Assembly: GCA_964402975.1 (NCBI GenBank)
Contig: CAYOEM010000005.1
Coordinates: 62,001 to 126,000 of the forward strand
Length of the DNA stretch: 64,000 bases
Origin: CAMDKS01 sp964402975
Lineage (GTDB): Bacteria > Bdellovibrionota_B > Oligoflexia > Oligoflexales > RGVZ01
Reading direction: 5' to 3'
In this document: positions 9,367 to 17,866 of the stretch, in pieces
Layout of the letters: every line of letters begins with the position of its first letter
Numbering within the stretch: position 1 is the stretch's first letter
The notes under the pieces: model-generated
Told to the model about the DNA's origin: nothing
Seen by the model: only the letters and a program-made list of their open reading frames with translations
The model's database searches: none
Program-made: the position numbers and the translations under genes

Positions 9367-9380
9367 ACTGCAGGTCCCTT

Positions 9381-10001
9381 ATGAAGATTTTAATAGATCT
9401 GCTAAATTTCATTCAGCCATACGGCACGTACAGTTATTTCGTCATACTGGCTGTTTTACTGGCGTGCGGTTTTGGACTTCCACTGCCTGAGGACATCACC
9501 CTTGTTGCTGCTGGCATTTTAGCCGCTCGCAATATCATCGACTTCAATAGTGCCGTCGCCCTATGTATGGTCGGAGTCTTAATGGGTGATGGAATCGTTT
9601 TCGGCCTGGGAAATCGTTACGGAACACGACTTCGGAGTACAAAGTTCTTCAATATCATCATACCTGAGAGACATGACGCTGCCGTTAAGGCTGTGCTTCA
9701 GAAATACGGTGATAAAGTGATTTTTATGGCTCGGTTCATGCCAGGCCTGAGGACACCGATTTTTTTCGCCACAGGTTCTTATCATGTGAGTTTTTGGAAA
9801 TTTTTGTTTCTAGATGGCTTTGCAGCGCTCATATCAGTGCCCCTGTGGGTTTACGTGGGCTTTCTTTTTGGGTCAAACCTCGAGGAGCTCGAGAAGGTTG
9901 TAAGAAAAGCACAGTTCGGCATTTACGCGGGTCTTGCTCTTCTGATCGTTCTGTTTATCAGCGCCTACTTCCTCAAGAAACGCTACTTCAGAGTCGAATA
10001 A
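9381..10001 (+). CDS. DedA family membrane protein
   Basis: 206 residues of the DedA/SNARE-associated family. Seen are the motifs GFGLPLPEDITLVAAGIL near residues 30-50, GDGIVFGLGNRYG, and the signature FMARFMPGLRTPIFFATG followed by SFWKFLFLDGFAALI, with a terminal helix near residues 178-198. DedA proteins are proposed proton-coupled lipid (undecaprenyl phosphate or phosphatidylethanolamine) flippases of the inner membrane. The position after a mevalonate operon is suggestive, since isoprenoids feed undecaprenyl phosphate, but co-regulation is not shown. The exact substrate cannot be told from sequence. Confidence 0.9.
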   Translation: MKILIDLLNFIQPYGTYSYFVILAVLLACGFGLPLPEDITLVAAGILAARNIIDFNSAVALCMVGVLMGDGIVFGLGNRYGTRLRSTKFFNIIIPERHDAAVKAVLQKYGDKVIFMARFMPGLRTPIFFATGSYHVSFWKFLFLDGFAALISVPLWVYVGFLFGSNLEELEKVVRKAQFGIYAGLALLIVLFISAYFLKKRYFRVE

Positions 10002-10031
10002 AAAGAGAGCAGATTGACTTGCAATCTGCTC
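10000..10031 (-). terminator. Intrinsic terminator for the Tyr-rich lipoprotein gene
   Basis: Perfect 10-bp stem GAGCAGATTG / CAATCTGCTC with a 5-base loop at 10007-10031. Read on the minus strand the stem is followed by TCTTTTT, a U-tract; read on the plus strand no T-run follows. It therefore mainly ends minus-strand transcription from 10832, and separates it from the converging dedA gene whose stop is at 9999-10001. Confidence 0.75.
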
Positions 10032-10160
10032 CCTTAAATTGGAGGCTATCTCATGAAGCAGCTTCTTATAATTTAAGTCGCAACTCCTGAAACGCTTTAA
10101 GAATTGGGTGGCACTTGCAAGCATAGCGGCGCAAGCGACGCTCCACCCGTTAGAAAACTC

Positions 10161-10832
10161 TTAGTTCGCCCAGCCGTAGCCGTTATAGCTTTGGTCAAAA
10201 GCGCGGTTGTAACGATAGTAGTTATAGTTACCTTGATTATAGTTACCTTGATTTTTGAGGGTCTCAGCGTAGTTCCAGTTATAGTTGTAGCCACCGTAGT
10301 AATAGGTCGGTGAATACATATTCCAATTGTAGCCTGGGCCGTAACCTACGGATGAACCTGGGCCGTAACCTGAGGAGGAGTAAGACTCGGACTCGGAGTA
10401 GCTGTAGCTATAGCTATTATTAGGTGCACATGAAGGTTTAGGTGCGCATGCAGGCTTCGGCGCACATGCAGCTTGGCGGCATTGCTGGCGAGCAGCTTTG
10501 CGGCAGCATCGACGCCATCCGAAAGCTTCTGACGAGGACGTGCCATCAAGCTCGTCAACAGTCGCAACGGCTTGGTTGCTGGTCGCGAAAACCGCGTCAA
10601 TATTTGCATTCGTCAAAGACGTCTGATTGGTTGTGCGCATCTCTGCTTGGTCATGCATTTCTTGACCATTAGCGTCGACAGGAACCCGGACGATCGCAAC
10701 AGACGGAAGCTGACTGCTGAATGCCTTCGCCTCTTCAGCGGACACTGATTGTTTACCCGAATTACCTTCTTGATTCAAAGCGCCGCAGGCTGCGAGAGCC
10801 AACATTGACGCAAAAACTAACGAAAATCGCAT
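10161..10832 (-). CDS. Lipoprotein with a Tyr/Asn/Gly-rich low-complexity tail
   Basis: 223 residues; ATG at 10832 follows a strong AAGGAG site. The N-terminus is a lipoprotein signal (LALAACG, Cys16). Residues about 17-100 are an ordinary soluble segment with no recognised domain. Residues 101-140 hold a Cys-rich stretch with CAPKPACAPKPSCAP repeats. From about 140 on the protein is low complexity: alternating Ser/Tyr/Glu, then GYGPG repeated, then Asn-Tyr-rich NQGNYNQGNYNYYRYN. This composition resembles surface adhesive or matrix proteins, but no family was recognised. It is monocistronic: its own terminator follows at 10000-10031 and another terminator-like hairpin precedes it. Confidence 0.8.
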   Translation of the reverse strand: MRFSLVFASMLALAACGALNQEGNSGKQSVSAEEAKAFSSQLPSVAIVRVPVDANGQEMHDQAEMRTTNQTSLTNANIDAVFATSNQAVATVDELDGTSSSEAFGWRRCCRKAARQQCRQAACAPKPACAPKPSCAPNNSYSYSYSESESYSSSGYGPGSSVGYGPGYNWNMYSPTYYYGGYNYNWNYAETLKNQGNYNQGNYNYYRYNRAFDQSYNGYGWAN

Positions 10833-10867
10833 TCTAATCTCCTTAAAACATTTACAAAGAATTGATC

Positions 10868-10888
10868 AAAAAACGCCCAGTTGGGGCA
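10868..10888 (-). terminator. Probable terminator after aat
   Basis: On the minus strand a short GC stem (TGCCC, loop, GGGCG at 10874-10888) is followed by six T (10873-10868). It lies about 80 bases past the aat stop and 36 bases before the lipoprotein start. A TTGACA hexamer lies just upstream at 10913-10918 (minus) but I see no matching -10 at a usual distance, so the hairpin could alternatively sit in the lipoprotein leader. Confidence 0.45.
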
Positions 10889-10969
10889 CTCATTAGTAAA
10901 TATTAATAAATGTGTCAACAATGAATTTTATAATAAACGACCTTAATTTTAACAATTCTGACGGTTCTA

Positions 10970-11587
10970 TTAGCCGATATTATAAAAATCCTCTGATGGC
11001 TTAAAGACCACCTGGGACCGCAAAGCATCTGTAAGTAGCCTAATATACTTGGATTTTTCGATGTTTATAGCGCCTAAGCTTCGCAGATGCGGTGTCATAA
11101 ACTGCACCTCAAGTAGCGTCAGTCCACACTCTTTCATTCGACCCGTTAGAGCCCACAGAGCGATTTTCGAGGCATCCTTGGCTCGGCTAAACATGCTCTC
11201 CGCATGAAACACCCCGCCTTGTGAAAGCCCGTATAACCCCCCTAAAAGAGTGCCATCCTCCCCCCAAACCTCAACGCTATGTCCAAAGCCCATCGCAAAA
11301 AGTCTCAGATAGGCTCGTTTAATATCGGCAGAGATCCAAGTGGCGGCCCGATCCGCACAACCATCGACGACATTCGCAAAATTTCGGTCAAAGGAAACTT
11401 TAAACAATCCTTTTTTTGCTGTTCGCCTTAGCGAGCGCGAGACGTGAAACTCATCCAAGGGAATAATCGCTCGAGGATCGGGATTAAACCAAAGAATTTC
11501 TTCTGTGTCAGGATCAGGCATAGGAAAATAGCCGCCTCTATAGGCGGCTAACAACAACTCGGGACTTAGCGAGTCCGCAAATGGCAT
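10970..11587 (-). CDS. aat: Leucyl/phenylalanyl-tRNA-protein transferase
   Basis: 205 residues with the start taken at ATG 11587, eight bases after the stop of the upstream gene; a longer frame to 11641 would overlap that gene and adds no conserved sequence. Conserved blocks are AAYRGGYFPMPD, WFNPDPRAIIPLDEFHVSRSL, TWISADIKRAYLRLF, GHSVEVW, LLGGLYGLSQGGVFHAESMFS and LLEVQFMTPHLRSLGAI. Aat adds Leu or Phe from charged tRNA to N-terminal basic residues and so feeds proteins to ClpS/ClpAP in the N-end rule pathway. It is the last gene of a sigma-like/anti-sigma-like operon. Confidence 0.96.
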   Translation of the reverse strand: MPFADSLSPELLLAAYRGGYFPMPDPDTEEILWFNPDPRAIIPLDEFHVSRSLRRTAKKGLFKVSFDRNFANVVDGCADRAATWISADIKRAYLRLFAMGFGHSVEVWGEDGTLLGGLYGLSQGGVFHAESMFSRAKDASKIALWALTGRMKECGLTLLEVQFMTPHLRSLGAINIEKSKYIRLLTDALRSQVVFKPSEDFYNIG

Positions 11588-11594
11588 TTTGCTG

Positions 11595-12446
11595 TCACTC
11601 AGGGGTTCCTGCTCGCGCCATTTCTGCCAGCTCCGGAGCACTGCGTCGACCCGCGAGCACAGATATCATGTCAGGCGTTTGCTGCCATACGATCAGGTTT
11701 AATTTATCGCTTCCATAAACACGGTACTTGATACCCCTGTAATCGGCTTCCTCGCCCCGATACTTCATCGATGACATCACACCGCCAAACATGAAGTGGT
11801 GCAATTTTTCATTGGCCCGCTCGGGACTCGTATAGTTGACAGCAATGACCTTCATGAAGTCGTAATCAATGATCGATACGCCCTCGGGGTTCCAACCTTT
11901 AAGTGGCCTGAGCATTGCTGGACGAAACTCTAAACCGGGCACTGCTGTAACAAATTGCTTTATCTCGTCAGCATCAGCAGATGGCAAATTGGTGCGGCCT
12001 TCAGGGTCTTCCTCGATTGCAAGCGCCTCGTACCCAATATATTCAACGATATCGATTTGTCCCAGTCTCTGTGGCATAAAAAAGTAAACCAACACCCCGA
12101 TGATCCCAAGAACGATCGCCACCAGTGTGGACCTGCGTAGAACATTACTCCACAACTCCGCCTTCTCAACCTCGGCAATTTCACTTGCTTCCATGGTTTC
12201 CCTGACTTGGTCGTCCTGAGCCAAATTTCGAAGTTTATGTTTTAGAGCCTCAGATCCGCCGATGTTGCCTAAGGCCGACTGCAGTTTACCGCGATTAGCT
12301 TGGAACGCTGCCATCTCCTTTTGTCTAGATGACAACAGTGAATCAAATTGGCCCGCCAAACTGCTTGGGAGCTCACCGTCCAGATAATCGGCTATATAGC
12401 CATAAAAAAGATCGTCGCCTTGTAGTTCGGTTTTTGAGTTAGCCAC
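11595..12446 (-). CDS. Putative membrane-bound anti-sigma factor
   Basis: 283 residues from a GTG start after AAGGGG. The N-terminus (FYGYIADYLDGELP near residues 10-25) resembles the helical anti-sigma domain that reads ...YLDGELP..., but the zinc-binding His/Cys set is absent. One membrane helix lies at about residues 107-129 (STLVAIVLGIIGVLVYFFM), followed by about 150 periplasmic residues of unknown fold. It starts 14 bases after a sigma-like gene, the classic arrangement of an ECF sigma/anti-sigma pair. The role is inferred from layout, topology and the short N-terminal match. Confidence 0.6.
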   Translation of the reverse strand: MANSKTELQGDDLFYGYIADYLDGELPSSLAGQFDSLLSSRQKEMAAFQANRGKLQSALGNIGGSEALKHKLRNLAQDDQVRETMEASEIAEVEKAELWSNVLRRSTLVAIVLGIIGVLVYFFMPQRLGQIDIVEYIGYEALAIEEDPEGRTNLPSADADEIKQFVTAVPGLEFRPAMLRPLKGWNPEGVSIIDYDFMKVIAVNYTSPERANEKLHHFMFGGVMSSMKYRGEEADYRGIKYRVYGSDKLNLIVWQQTPDMISVLAGRRSAPELAEMARAGTPE

Positions 12447-12460
12447 TGTCGTCCCCTTCC

Positions 12461-12913
12461 TTACACGCTGATTGAAGCCGTGGCGAGATGCTTATGCCCA
12501 GTAGCTAGCATCTGGCGTATGACCGCGTCAGTTGTATTAAAAATCTTGGAGGAATCGCTAATCTCGAGTCCTGCAATATCAACGGCAAATAACGCTGCTC
12601 GCTGCTCAACTCCAAGCAACTTCATACTCTGTAGAATCGGTATACTCCACTCCCTGAACTTCTCGTTTTTAATTTTATTCCAGGCTTTCCAGGCTAACGC
12701 CATGAGAAGAACCTCGGGAGATGTATTCGATTTGACTTGGGAAAAATCTTCGATCAACAGCCTGAAGGTCTGCTCAGTCAGATGCTCGGCCCCCTCCCGA
12801 CTTAAACTTAATAGGGCACCAAAACGGAACACCAAATCAGCTCGCTCGTAGTACTGGCTTATGTATATGGCCAGCTGTTTCTCGCTGAAACCGTTGGTGA
12901 GGCCTTTCGCCAT
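12461..12913 (-). CDS. ECF sigma-like protein, divergent
   Basis: 150 residues with ATG after a good AGGAG. The N-terminal half resembles sigma region 2 (YYERADLVFRFGALLSL followed by AEHLTEQTFRLLIEDF) and the C-terminal half resembles region 4, with LLGVEQRAALFAVDIAGLE and a helix-turn-helix-like DSSKIFNTTDAVIRQMLATG. It is shorter and more divergent than a typical ECF sigma (about 170-190 residues). The next gene encodes a membrane protein fitting an anti-sigma partner. Whether it still binds core polymerase cannot be told by eye. Confidence 0.6.
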   Translation of the reverse strand: MAKGLTNGFSEKQLAIYISQYYERADLVFRFGALLSLSREGAEHLTEQTFRLLIEDFSQVKSNTSPEVLLMALAWKAWNKIKNEKFREWSIPILQSMKLLGVEQRAALFAVDIAGLEISDSSKIFNTTDAVIRQMLATGHKHLATASISV

Positions 12914-13117
12914 ATTTTATTCTCCTAACGTCACTTCCTGGATTTAACTAAAGGACTGAAAAATATTTATTTTCATCTATCATACCAATGATTTGGCAGT
13001 GAACTCAAGACATCGCCCCGGTTTCATTCCTCCGTAGACAAATGACGTTTTGCGTGCCACCCTTCAGCTTTGCGCACAAGGGTTGCGTATTAACCGGTTC
13101 CTTCGAGGTGGTAATTC

Positions 13118-13867
13118 GTGGATCTTAATGACTGGCTCATCGTGATACCCGCGCGACTGGCATCCGCTCGATTGCATCAAAAACCTTTACAGGATCTGGG
13201 CGGCAAGCCTTTGATCGTTCGCGTCTACGAAAATATTCAAAGCCTGAAATCATTTGGCGCTGATATTGTCGTTGGTGCTGATCACGAACTAACTCAAAAA
13301 GTCTGCTTACAATACGGCGTCCCCTGTATCATGACCAAATCAAGCCACCCGAGTGGTACGGACCGCTGTGCCGAAGTTGCGGCTAGTAGACCTGGCAAAC
13401 GTTACGTTTTGAATGTTCAAGGTGATGAGCCGTTTGTCGAGGTCAATGATCTTCGCGATCTGATGGAACTCATGGTCAGCCGAAATCCAAAGATGGCGAC
13501 CCTAGGGTTTACCTCATCAGATTGGGATGCTTACCACGATCCGAACGCTGTTAAAATTGCATTAGGTCAAGACAAACGTGCCATTTACTTCAGCAGAGCA
13601 CCCATTCCATTTGATCGAGACGCACATCAAACCGGCCCCAGATCCACCACCTTCACCCAACACGTGGGAGTTTACGCCTTTTCAAAAGAGAGCCTAGTTG
13701 AGTTCTGCCGACTGGAACCCTCGAGTCTCGAAATAGTGGAGAAACTTGAACAGCTCCGCGCAATTTCAGCTGGTTGGAACATACTAGTCGCGAGTGCTCG
13801 ATCAAAATCGCGAGGAATCGACACGCAAGAAGACTTGGACCATGCAAGAAAGGTTTTTCATGGCTAA
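13118..13867 (+). CDS. kdsB: 3-deoxy-manno-octulosonate cytidylyltransferase
   Basis: 249 residues from GTG at 13118, preceded by GAGGTGG. KdsB activates Kdo with CTP for lipopolysaccharide inner-core synthesis. Motifs are IPARLASARLHQKPLQDLGG, SGTDRCAEVA, NVQGDEPFVEV (metal and nucleotide site), IYFSRAPIPFDRD, and HVGVYAFSKESL; the C-terminal block SLEIVEKLEQLRAISAGW is standard. Its last codons overlap the aroC start by 8 bases. Presence of this gene is direct evidence that the cell makes Kdo-containing LPS. Confidence 0.96.
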   Translation: MDLNDWLIVIPARLASARLHQKPLQDLGGKPLIVRVYENIQSLKSFGADIVVGADHELTQKVCLQYGVPCIMTKSSHPSGTDRCAEVAASRPGKRYVLNVQGDEPFVEVNDLRDLMELMVSRNPKMATLGFTSSDWDAYHDPNAVKIALGQDKRAIYFSRAPIPFDRDAHQTGPRSTTFTQHVGVYAFSKESLVEFCRLEPSSLEIVEKLEQLRAISAGWNILVASARSKSRGIDTQEDLDHARKVFHG

Positions 13868-14975
13868 CGTCTTCGGGACCATACTAAAAATTATGACTTT
13901 TGGAGAAAGTCACGGCAAAGCTGTCGGTGTTGTGATCGAGGGTGTTCCGGGCAATATGCCACTGGATCTTGATCTCATACAAACTTGGCTTGACCGGAGG
14001 CGCCCAGGCCAATCGTCCATAACATCACCACGAGATGAATCCGACAAAGTCGAATGTCTGAGCGGCGTTCAAGGTGGCCGGACCTTGGGAGGACCAGTCA
14101 CGCTGCTGGTTCATAATAAGAATACAAAACCCGAGGACTATGCCGACGTCAGCAGAGTATTCCGTCCAGGTCACGCCGACCACACGATGCACGTGAAATA
14201 CGGAATAACTGCCGCGAGCGGAGGTGGTCGAGCTAGCGCGAGAGAAACGATTGGACGAGTCGCCGCGGGCGCCGTAGCTTGGCAGATTATTAAAAAAATT
14301 AATCCGAACTTCGAGGTTGTGGCCTGGGTTCAAGCGGTTCGCGACACGCAAATGGAGCAATCCCCTGAGAGACAAACGACCGACGAACTGATCACACATG
14401 ACATGATCGAAGCTACATCTGTTCGTTGCCCGGACCCGCTAACTGCGTCCAAAATGGAGGACATCATCCGGGAGGCAAAAAGCAACGGAGACTCCGTCGG
14501 GGGAATCATCAGGTGCGTCATGCGCGGTGTTCCGGCTGGGCTGGGGGAACCAGTATTTGACAAACTTGAAGCCGATTTGGCCAAGGCCATAATGAGTTTA
14601 CCCGCATGTAAAGGCTTTGAAATTGGCAGCGGTTTCGCCGGAAGCAGAATGCTGGGGAGCGCTCACAATGACCAACTGATTAAAAAAGGTTCAGAAATCC
14701 GAACCCTATCTAACTATAGTGGCGGGATTCAAGGCGGCATATCTAATGGGGAAATCATCTGTTTTAATGCTGCATTTAAACCGGTCTCAACAATTATGAT
14801 TCCCCAAGAGACTGTTGACAGATCGGGACGTGAAATTACATTCAAACCTGCTGGGGGTCGGCACGACCCGTGCGTTTTACCCAGGGCGGTGCCCATGGTT
14901 GAGGCGATGGCGACCTTGGTTATTGCGGATCATGTTCTTCGCCAAAGAGCCTCGGCACACTTCATGGAATCCTAA
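13860..14975 (+). CDS. aroC: Chorismate synthase
   Basis: 371 residues starting at ATG 13860, with an AAGAAAGG site inside the end of kdsB; longer in-frame starts would extend further into kdsB. AroC removes phosphate from EPSP to form chorismate using reduced FMN. Signatures are GESHGKAVGVVIEGVPG, RRRPGQSSITSPRDESD, VRVF-type region reading SRVFRPGHADHTMHVKYG, SGGGRASARETIGRVAAGA, GSAHND and GGIQGGISNGE. Chorismate is also the precursor of the futalosine menaquinone route encoded at 5879-8943. Confidence 0.97.
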   Translation: MANVFGTILKIMTFGESHGKAVGVVIEGVPGNMPLDLDLIQTWLDRRRPGQSSITSPRDESDKVECLSGVQGGRTLGGPVTLLVHNKNTKPEDYADVSRVFRPGHADHTMHVKYGITAASGGGRASARETIGRVAAGAVAWQIIKKINPNFEVVAWVQAVRDTQMEQSPERQTTDELITHDMIEATSVRCPDPLTASKMEDIIREAKSNGDSVGGIIRCVMRGVPAGLGEPVFDKLEADLAKAIMSLPACKGFEIGSGFAGSRMLGSAHNDQLIKKGSEIRTLSNYSGGIQGGISNGEIICFNAAFKPVSTIMIPQETVDRSGREITFKPAGGRHDPCVLPRAVPMVEAMATLVIADHVLRQRASAHFMES

Positions 14976-15053
14976 TTTGAACCTCGTTAAACTTTTGAGA
15001 TCGCTTTAAGAATACGCTTGCAACCTGGTCAGACCATCTTTGAGGAGACGAAC

Positions 15054-16541
15054 GTGAAACATTTATCGATTCATTGTTTTGGGCGTTATTTGCTGAGCTT
15101 GGCTTTTTGCCTGAACGCGGCCACGAGTCTTGCCGCTCCCTACACTCTACCCGGAAACGGTGAAAAACCGCTTAACGATGAGAACATTCAGCTATTACAA
15201 AAAATATCCAAGGGAGTGTCTACAGTAGCCAACCACGCCGAAAAAGCCGTCGTATTTGTCAGCGTTTACAAGACGGTGCGAGGTCTGCCTCCAGGGATGA
15301 TCGATCCATTTGAATTCTTTTTTGGTAACCCAAATGGAGGAATGCAACGTCGCGGTGAACCTCGTCAACAGCGGCGAGAAGAGGGTCTCGGATCCGGCTT
15401 CATTATTGATTTGAACCAAGGTTACATCATGACCAATAACCACGTGGTCCAAGATGCCGACGAAATCCAATTGAAATTTCCAAATGGTGATACCCACGAA
15501 GCTAAAATAGTCGGTCGTGACCCCAACACAGATATCGCGATCGTTCAGGTGAAAGAAAAGTCGTTCAACAAAAACGGACTCTCTCAACTGGTACTCGGGA
15601 ATAGCGATACCGTCGACGTTGGTGACTTTGCGGTGGCAGTCGGCGCCCCCTACGGTCTCGAGGCCAGTGTAAGCTTTGGTATCATCTCAGCCATTGGGCG
15701 AGGTAGTCTTTCGATTACTCAGATGGGAAACTTCATTCAAACTGATGCCGCAATCAATCCAGGTAACTCAGGTGGACCGCTCCTTAATGCCAGTGGGCAA
15801 GTCATCGGGATGAACACAGCCATCTATTCAAGAAGCGGTGGCTACAACGGTATCGGCTTCGCCGTACCCAGCAATCTTGCAAGACGTATTGCTGAGCAAC
15901 TGATAGGCGGCGGCAAGGTAACGCGGGGTTATATTGGCGTGGGTCTCCAGCCGATTGATTCGGAGCTTCAAAAGAGTCTGAATTTGCCAAAAGATTCCAG
16001 CGGCACTCTTGTCGCAAGGGTCGTAGACGGTGGCCCAGCAGACAAAGCCGGTATCGAGCCAGGCGACGTGATTACGGCTGTGAACAAAAAAAGTGTAAAA
16101 AATGAGAGCGAAGCCATCAACGCCATAGGCCTGATGTCCCCCGGTAGCAGTGTTAATTTAACTATTGTACGAAACGGAAAGGCGAGAGACGTCGTTGCTA
16201 AAATTGGTGAATACCCCTCTGACGACGTTCAGATAGCAAAAACTAAAAGCGGAAATCGTGAGGACATCGCGTTTGGTCTTTCACTCCAAAAACTCACCCC
16301 TGAAAAACGCCAACAGTTTAACCTTGATGGCAAACAGGGTTTATTGGTCATCGCTGTTGAAGAAGGCAGCGAGGGCGAACGCGTCGGCCTTCAAGTTGGC
16401 GATCTGATCATGGCAGTAAATAACAAACCAGTTGCTGATACTCAGGGATTTAAAAACCTGATTAAACAGTCGGGTGCCAGAGTTCTTCTTAGAATCGAAC
16501 GAGCAGGCCAGTATTTCTTTGTGCCGCTGCGTAACAAGTAA
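15054..16541 (+). CDS. Do/DegP-like periplasmic serine protease with two PDZ domains
   Basis: 495 residues from GTG 15054, seven bases after GAGGAG; a signal peptide follows (LLSLAFCLNAATSLAA). The trypsin-like domain carries the HtrA triad: His in IMTNNHVVQDAD, Asp in RDPNTDIAIVQV, and Ser in AAINPGNSGGPLL. PDZ1 is about residues 275-370 (GYIGVGLQPI, GGPADKAGIEPGDVI) and PDZ2 about 395-490 (GSEGERVGLQVGDLIMAVN). HtrA proteases degrade or refold misfolded envelope proteins. It lies between aroC and pgeF with 78 and 10 bases spacing. DegP, DegQ and DegS cannot be separated by eye; two PDZ domains exclude DegS. Confidence 0.95.
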   Translation: MKHLSIHCFGRYLLSLAFCLNAATSLAAPYTLPGNGEKPLNDENIQLLQKISKGVSTVANHAEKAVVFVSVYKTVRGLPPGMIDPFEFFFGNPNGGMQRRGEPRQQRREEGLGSGFIIDLNQGYIMTNNHVVQDADEIQLKFPNGDTHEAKIVGRDPNTDIAIVQVKEKSFNKNGLSQLVLGNSDTVDVGDFAVAVGAPYGLEASVSFGIISAIGRGSLSITQMGNFIQTDAAINPGNSGGPLLNASGQVIGMNTAIYSRSGGYNGIGFAVPSNLARRIAEQLIGGGKVTRGYIGVGLQPIDSELQKSLNLPKDSSGTLVARVVDGGPADKAGIEPGDVITAVNKKSVKNESEAINAIGLMSPGSSVNLTIVRNGKARDVVAKIGEYPSDDVQIAKTKSGNREDIAFGLSLQKLTPEKRQQFNLDGKQGLLVIAVEEGSEGERVGLQVGDLIMAVNNKPVADTQGFKNLIKQSGARVLLRIERAGQYFFVPLRNK

Positions 16542-16551
16542 CACCTTCGCG

Positions 16552-17316
16552 ATGCCTCACAGAACACTGGACCTTGTAAATGCGATGGATAGCGTGCTTT
16601 GGTCGCCGCCAGCGGCACAAAGCCGCATTATTTCGCAACTTGAATATCATCACGGATTTTGCGGGATTGGAGATTTGACTTATCAAACCGCTCAGCCACA
16701 CCACTGCCGACAGGTCCACGGGGTCTCCATTCTAGAAGCCTCCGACGCCACGCGCGCAACAGGCGATAATCGACCAGACGCCGATGGTATTTATACGATA
16801 TCGAGCAACGCAGTCGCTGTAAAAACAGCTGACTGCCTCCCATTACTTATCGCATCACGCACTACAAAATTTGCCATGGCAGTTCATGCAGGGTGGCGCG
16901 GTTTGACTTCAGGAATCTTAAGAAATGCCTTGAAAACAGCTGAAAAATTCACTCCGTTGACATCGTTAGTAATTTGTATCGGCCCGGCCCTTTCAACGAG
17001 TGCTTTCGAAGTCGGGCGGGATGTCATCGACCGTCTTATGTCTGCAGATTTTGGAATGCCCGAAAACGCTTGGCCTATGGCCATAGCCAAGGGGCATAAC
17101 GATCGATGGCATGTTGATCTACAGCTGGCTGCTGCGCTCCAGCTACATCTAGGCGGTATGGAAGCAAAACAGATAGAGATCATTAGAAGTTGCACAAGGA
17201 CAGATGTCCGGCGCGGCGTTCAACGAGATCAAGATGTGACGCCATACGTCTGGCACAGTTACCGCAGAGAAGGACAATGTTGCGGCAGCAACTGGAGCTG
17301 GATCAGACCACTCTGA
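16552..17316 (+). CDS. pgeF: Laccase-domain (YfiH/PgeF) protein
   Basis: 254 residues from ATG 16552. Family motifs are the CRQVHGVSI segment, DADGIYT, AVAVKTADCLPLLIA and AVHAGWRGL (metal ligands Cys and His), IGPALSTSAFEVG, and the C-terminal SYRREGQCCGSNWSWI. PgeF in E. coli edits peptidoglycan precursors by removing L-Ser misattached to UDP-MurNAc; other family members act on purine nucleosides. It follows the HtrA gene by 10 bases and converges on aroQ. The family call is certain, the physiological substrate is not. Confidence 0.92.
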   Translation: MPHRTLDLVNAMDSVLWSPPAAQSRIISQLEYHHGFCGIGDLTYQTAQPHHCRQVHGVSILEASDATRATGDNRPDADGIYTISSNAVAVKTADCLPLLIASRTTKFAMAVHAGWRGLTSGILRNALKTAEKFTPLTSLVICIGPALSTSAFEVGRDVIDRLMSADFGMPENAWPMAIAKGHNDRWHVDLQLAAALQLHLGGMEAKQIEIIRSCTRTDVRRGVQRDQDVTPYVWHSYRREGQCCGSNWSWIRPL

Positions 17317-17359
17317 TAGCCAGCACGATGTCCGCTTCTAAATCGATTTGGATTAAACG

Positions 17360-17866
17360 TCAGGATGCGGGAGGCTTTCGCCGCGTCGCCGTCGACTTCT
17401 TGAACAAGTAGCCTAAAAGCGTCTCCAGACCTTTCGCGTAACTTTTAATTCCGAGACCAGAAACTGACGCGATTGCATGCTCCTGCAAAAAGCTATTTTT
17501 CCTAAATGATTCGCGTTTTTTGACGTCGGAAACATGCACTTCCACGTAAGGTAGACTCACCCCCAGCAAGCGATCTGCAATAGCGAGACTTGTATGCGTC
17601 CAAGCGCCCGCATTAATAACTGCTCCAACGTAATCCTTCGCTATTTCCCGAAGAAACATTTCTTCGCTATTTGTCTGGAAAAAAACAAGCTTGATCTTCA
17701 AATCATTACGATCACCGGTCCATTTCCGCAAGCAACCTTGCAGAAGATCCTCCATGTCGGCGAGTGTTTTTGTCCCGTAAATATGGGGCTGCCTGCGACC
17801 CAGAAGGTCAAGATTTACGCCACTTGCTATAAGAATTTTTACCGACTTTTGTGCGCGACGAGTCAT
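17360..17866 (-). CDS. aroQ: Type II 3-dehydroquinate dehydratase
   Basis: 168 residues. AroQ dehydrates 3-dehydroquinate to 3-dehydroshikimate in the shikimate pathway. Motifs are GVNLDLLGRRQPHIYG (the Tyr is catalytic), QTNSEEMFL, GAVINAGAWTHTSLAIADRL, EVHVSDVKKRESFRKNSFL (catalytic His and Arg) and GLGIKSYAKGLETL. The last ~10 residues are a basic extension. Its ATG overlaps the preceding TPR gene stop in ATGA, so it is translationally coupled at the end of the pilus operon, an unexpected place for a shikimate gene. A second shikimate gene, aroC, lies 2.4 kb away on the other strand. Confidence 0.94.
   Translation of the reverse strand: MTRRAQKSVKILIASGVNLDLLGRRQPHIYGTKTLADMEDLLQGCLRKWTGDRNDLKIKLVFFQTNSEEMFLREIAKDYVGAVINAGAWTHTSLAIADRLLGVSLPYVEVHVSDVKKRESFRKNSFLQEHAIASVSGLGIKSYAKGLETLLGYLFKKSTATRRKPPAS

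Noticed and set aside
10913..10918. TTGACA as -35 of the Tyr-rich lipoprotein
   Set aside because: No acceptable -10 at 15-19 bases; a hairpin with T-run lies where transcription would start.
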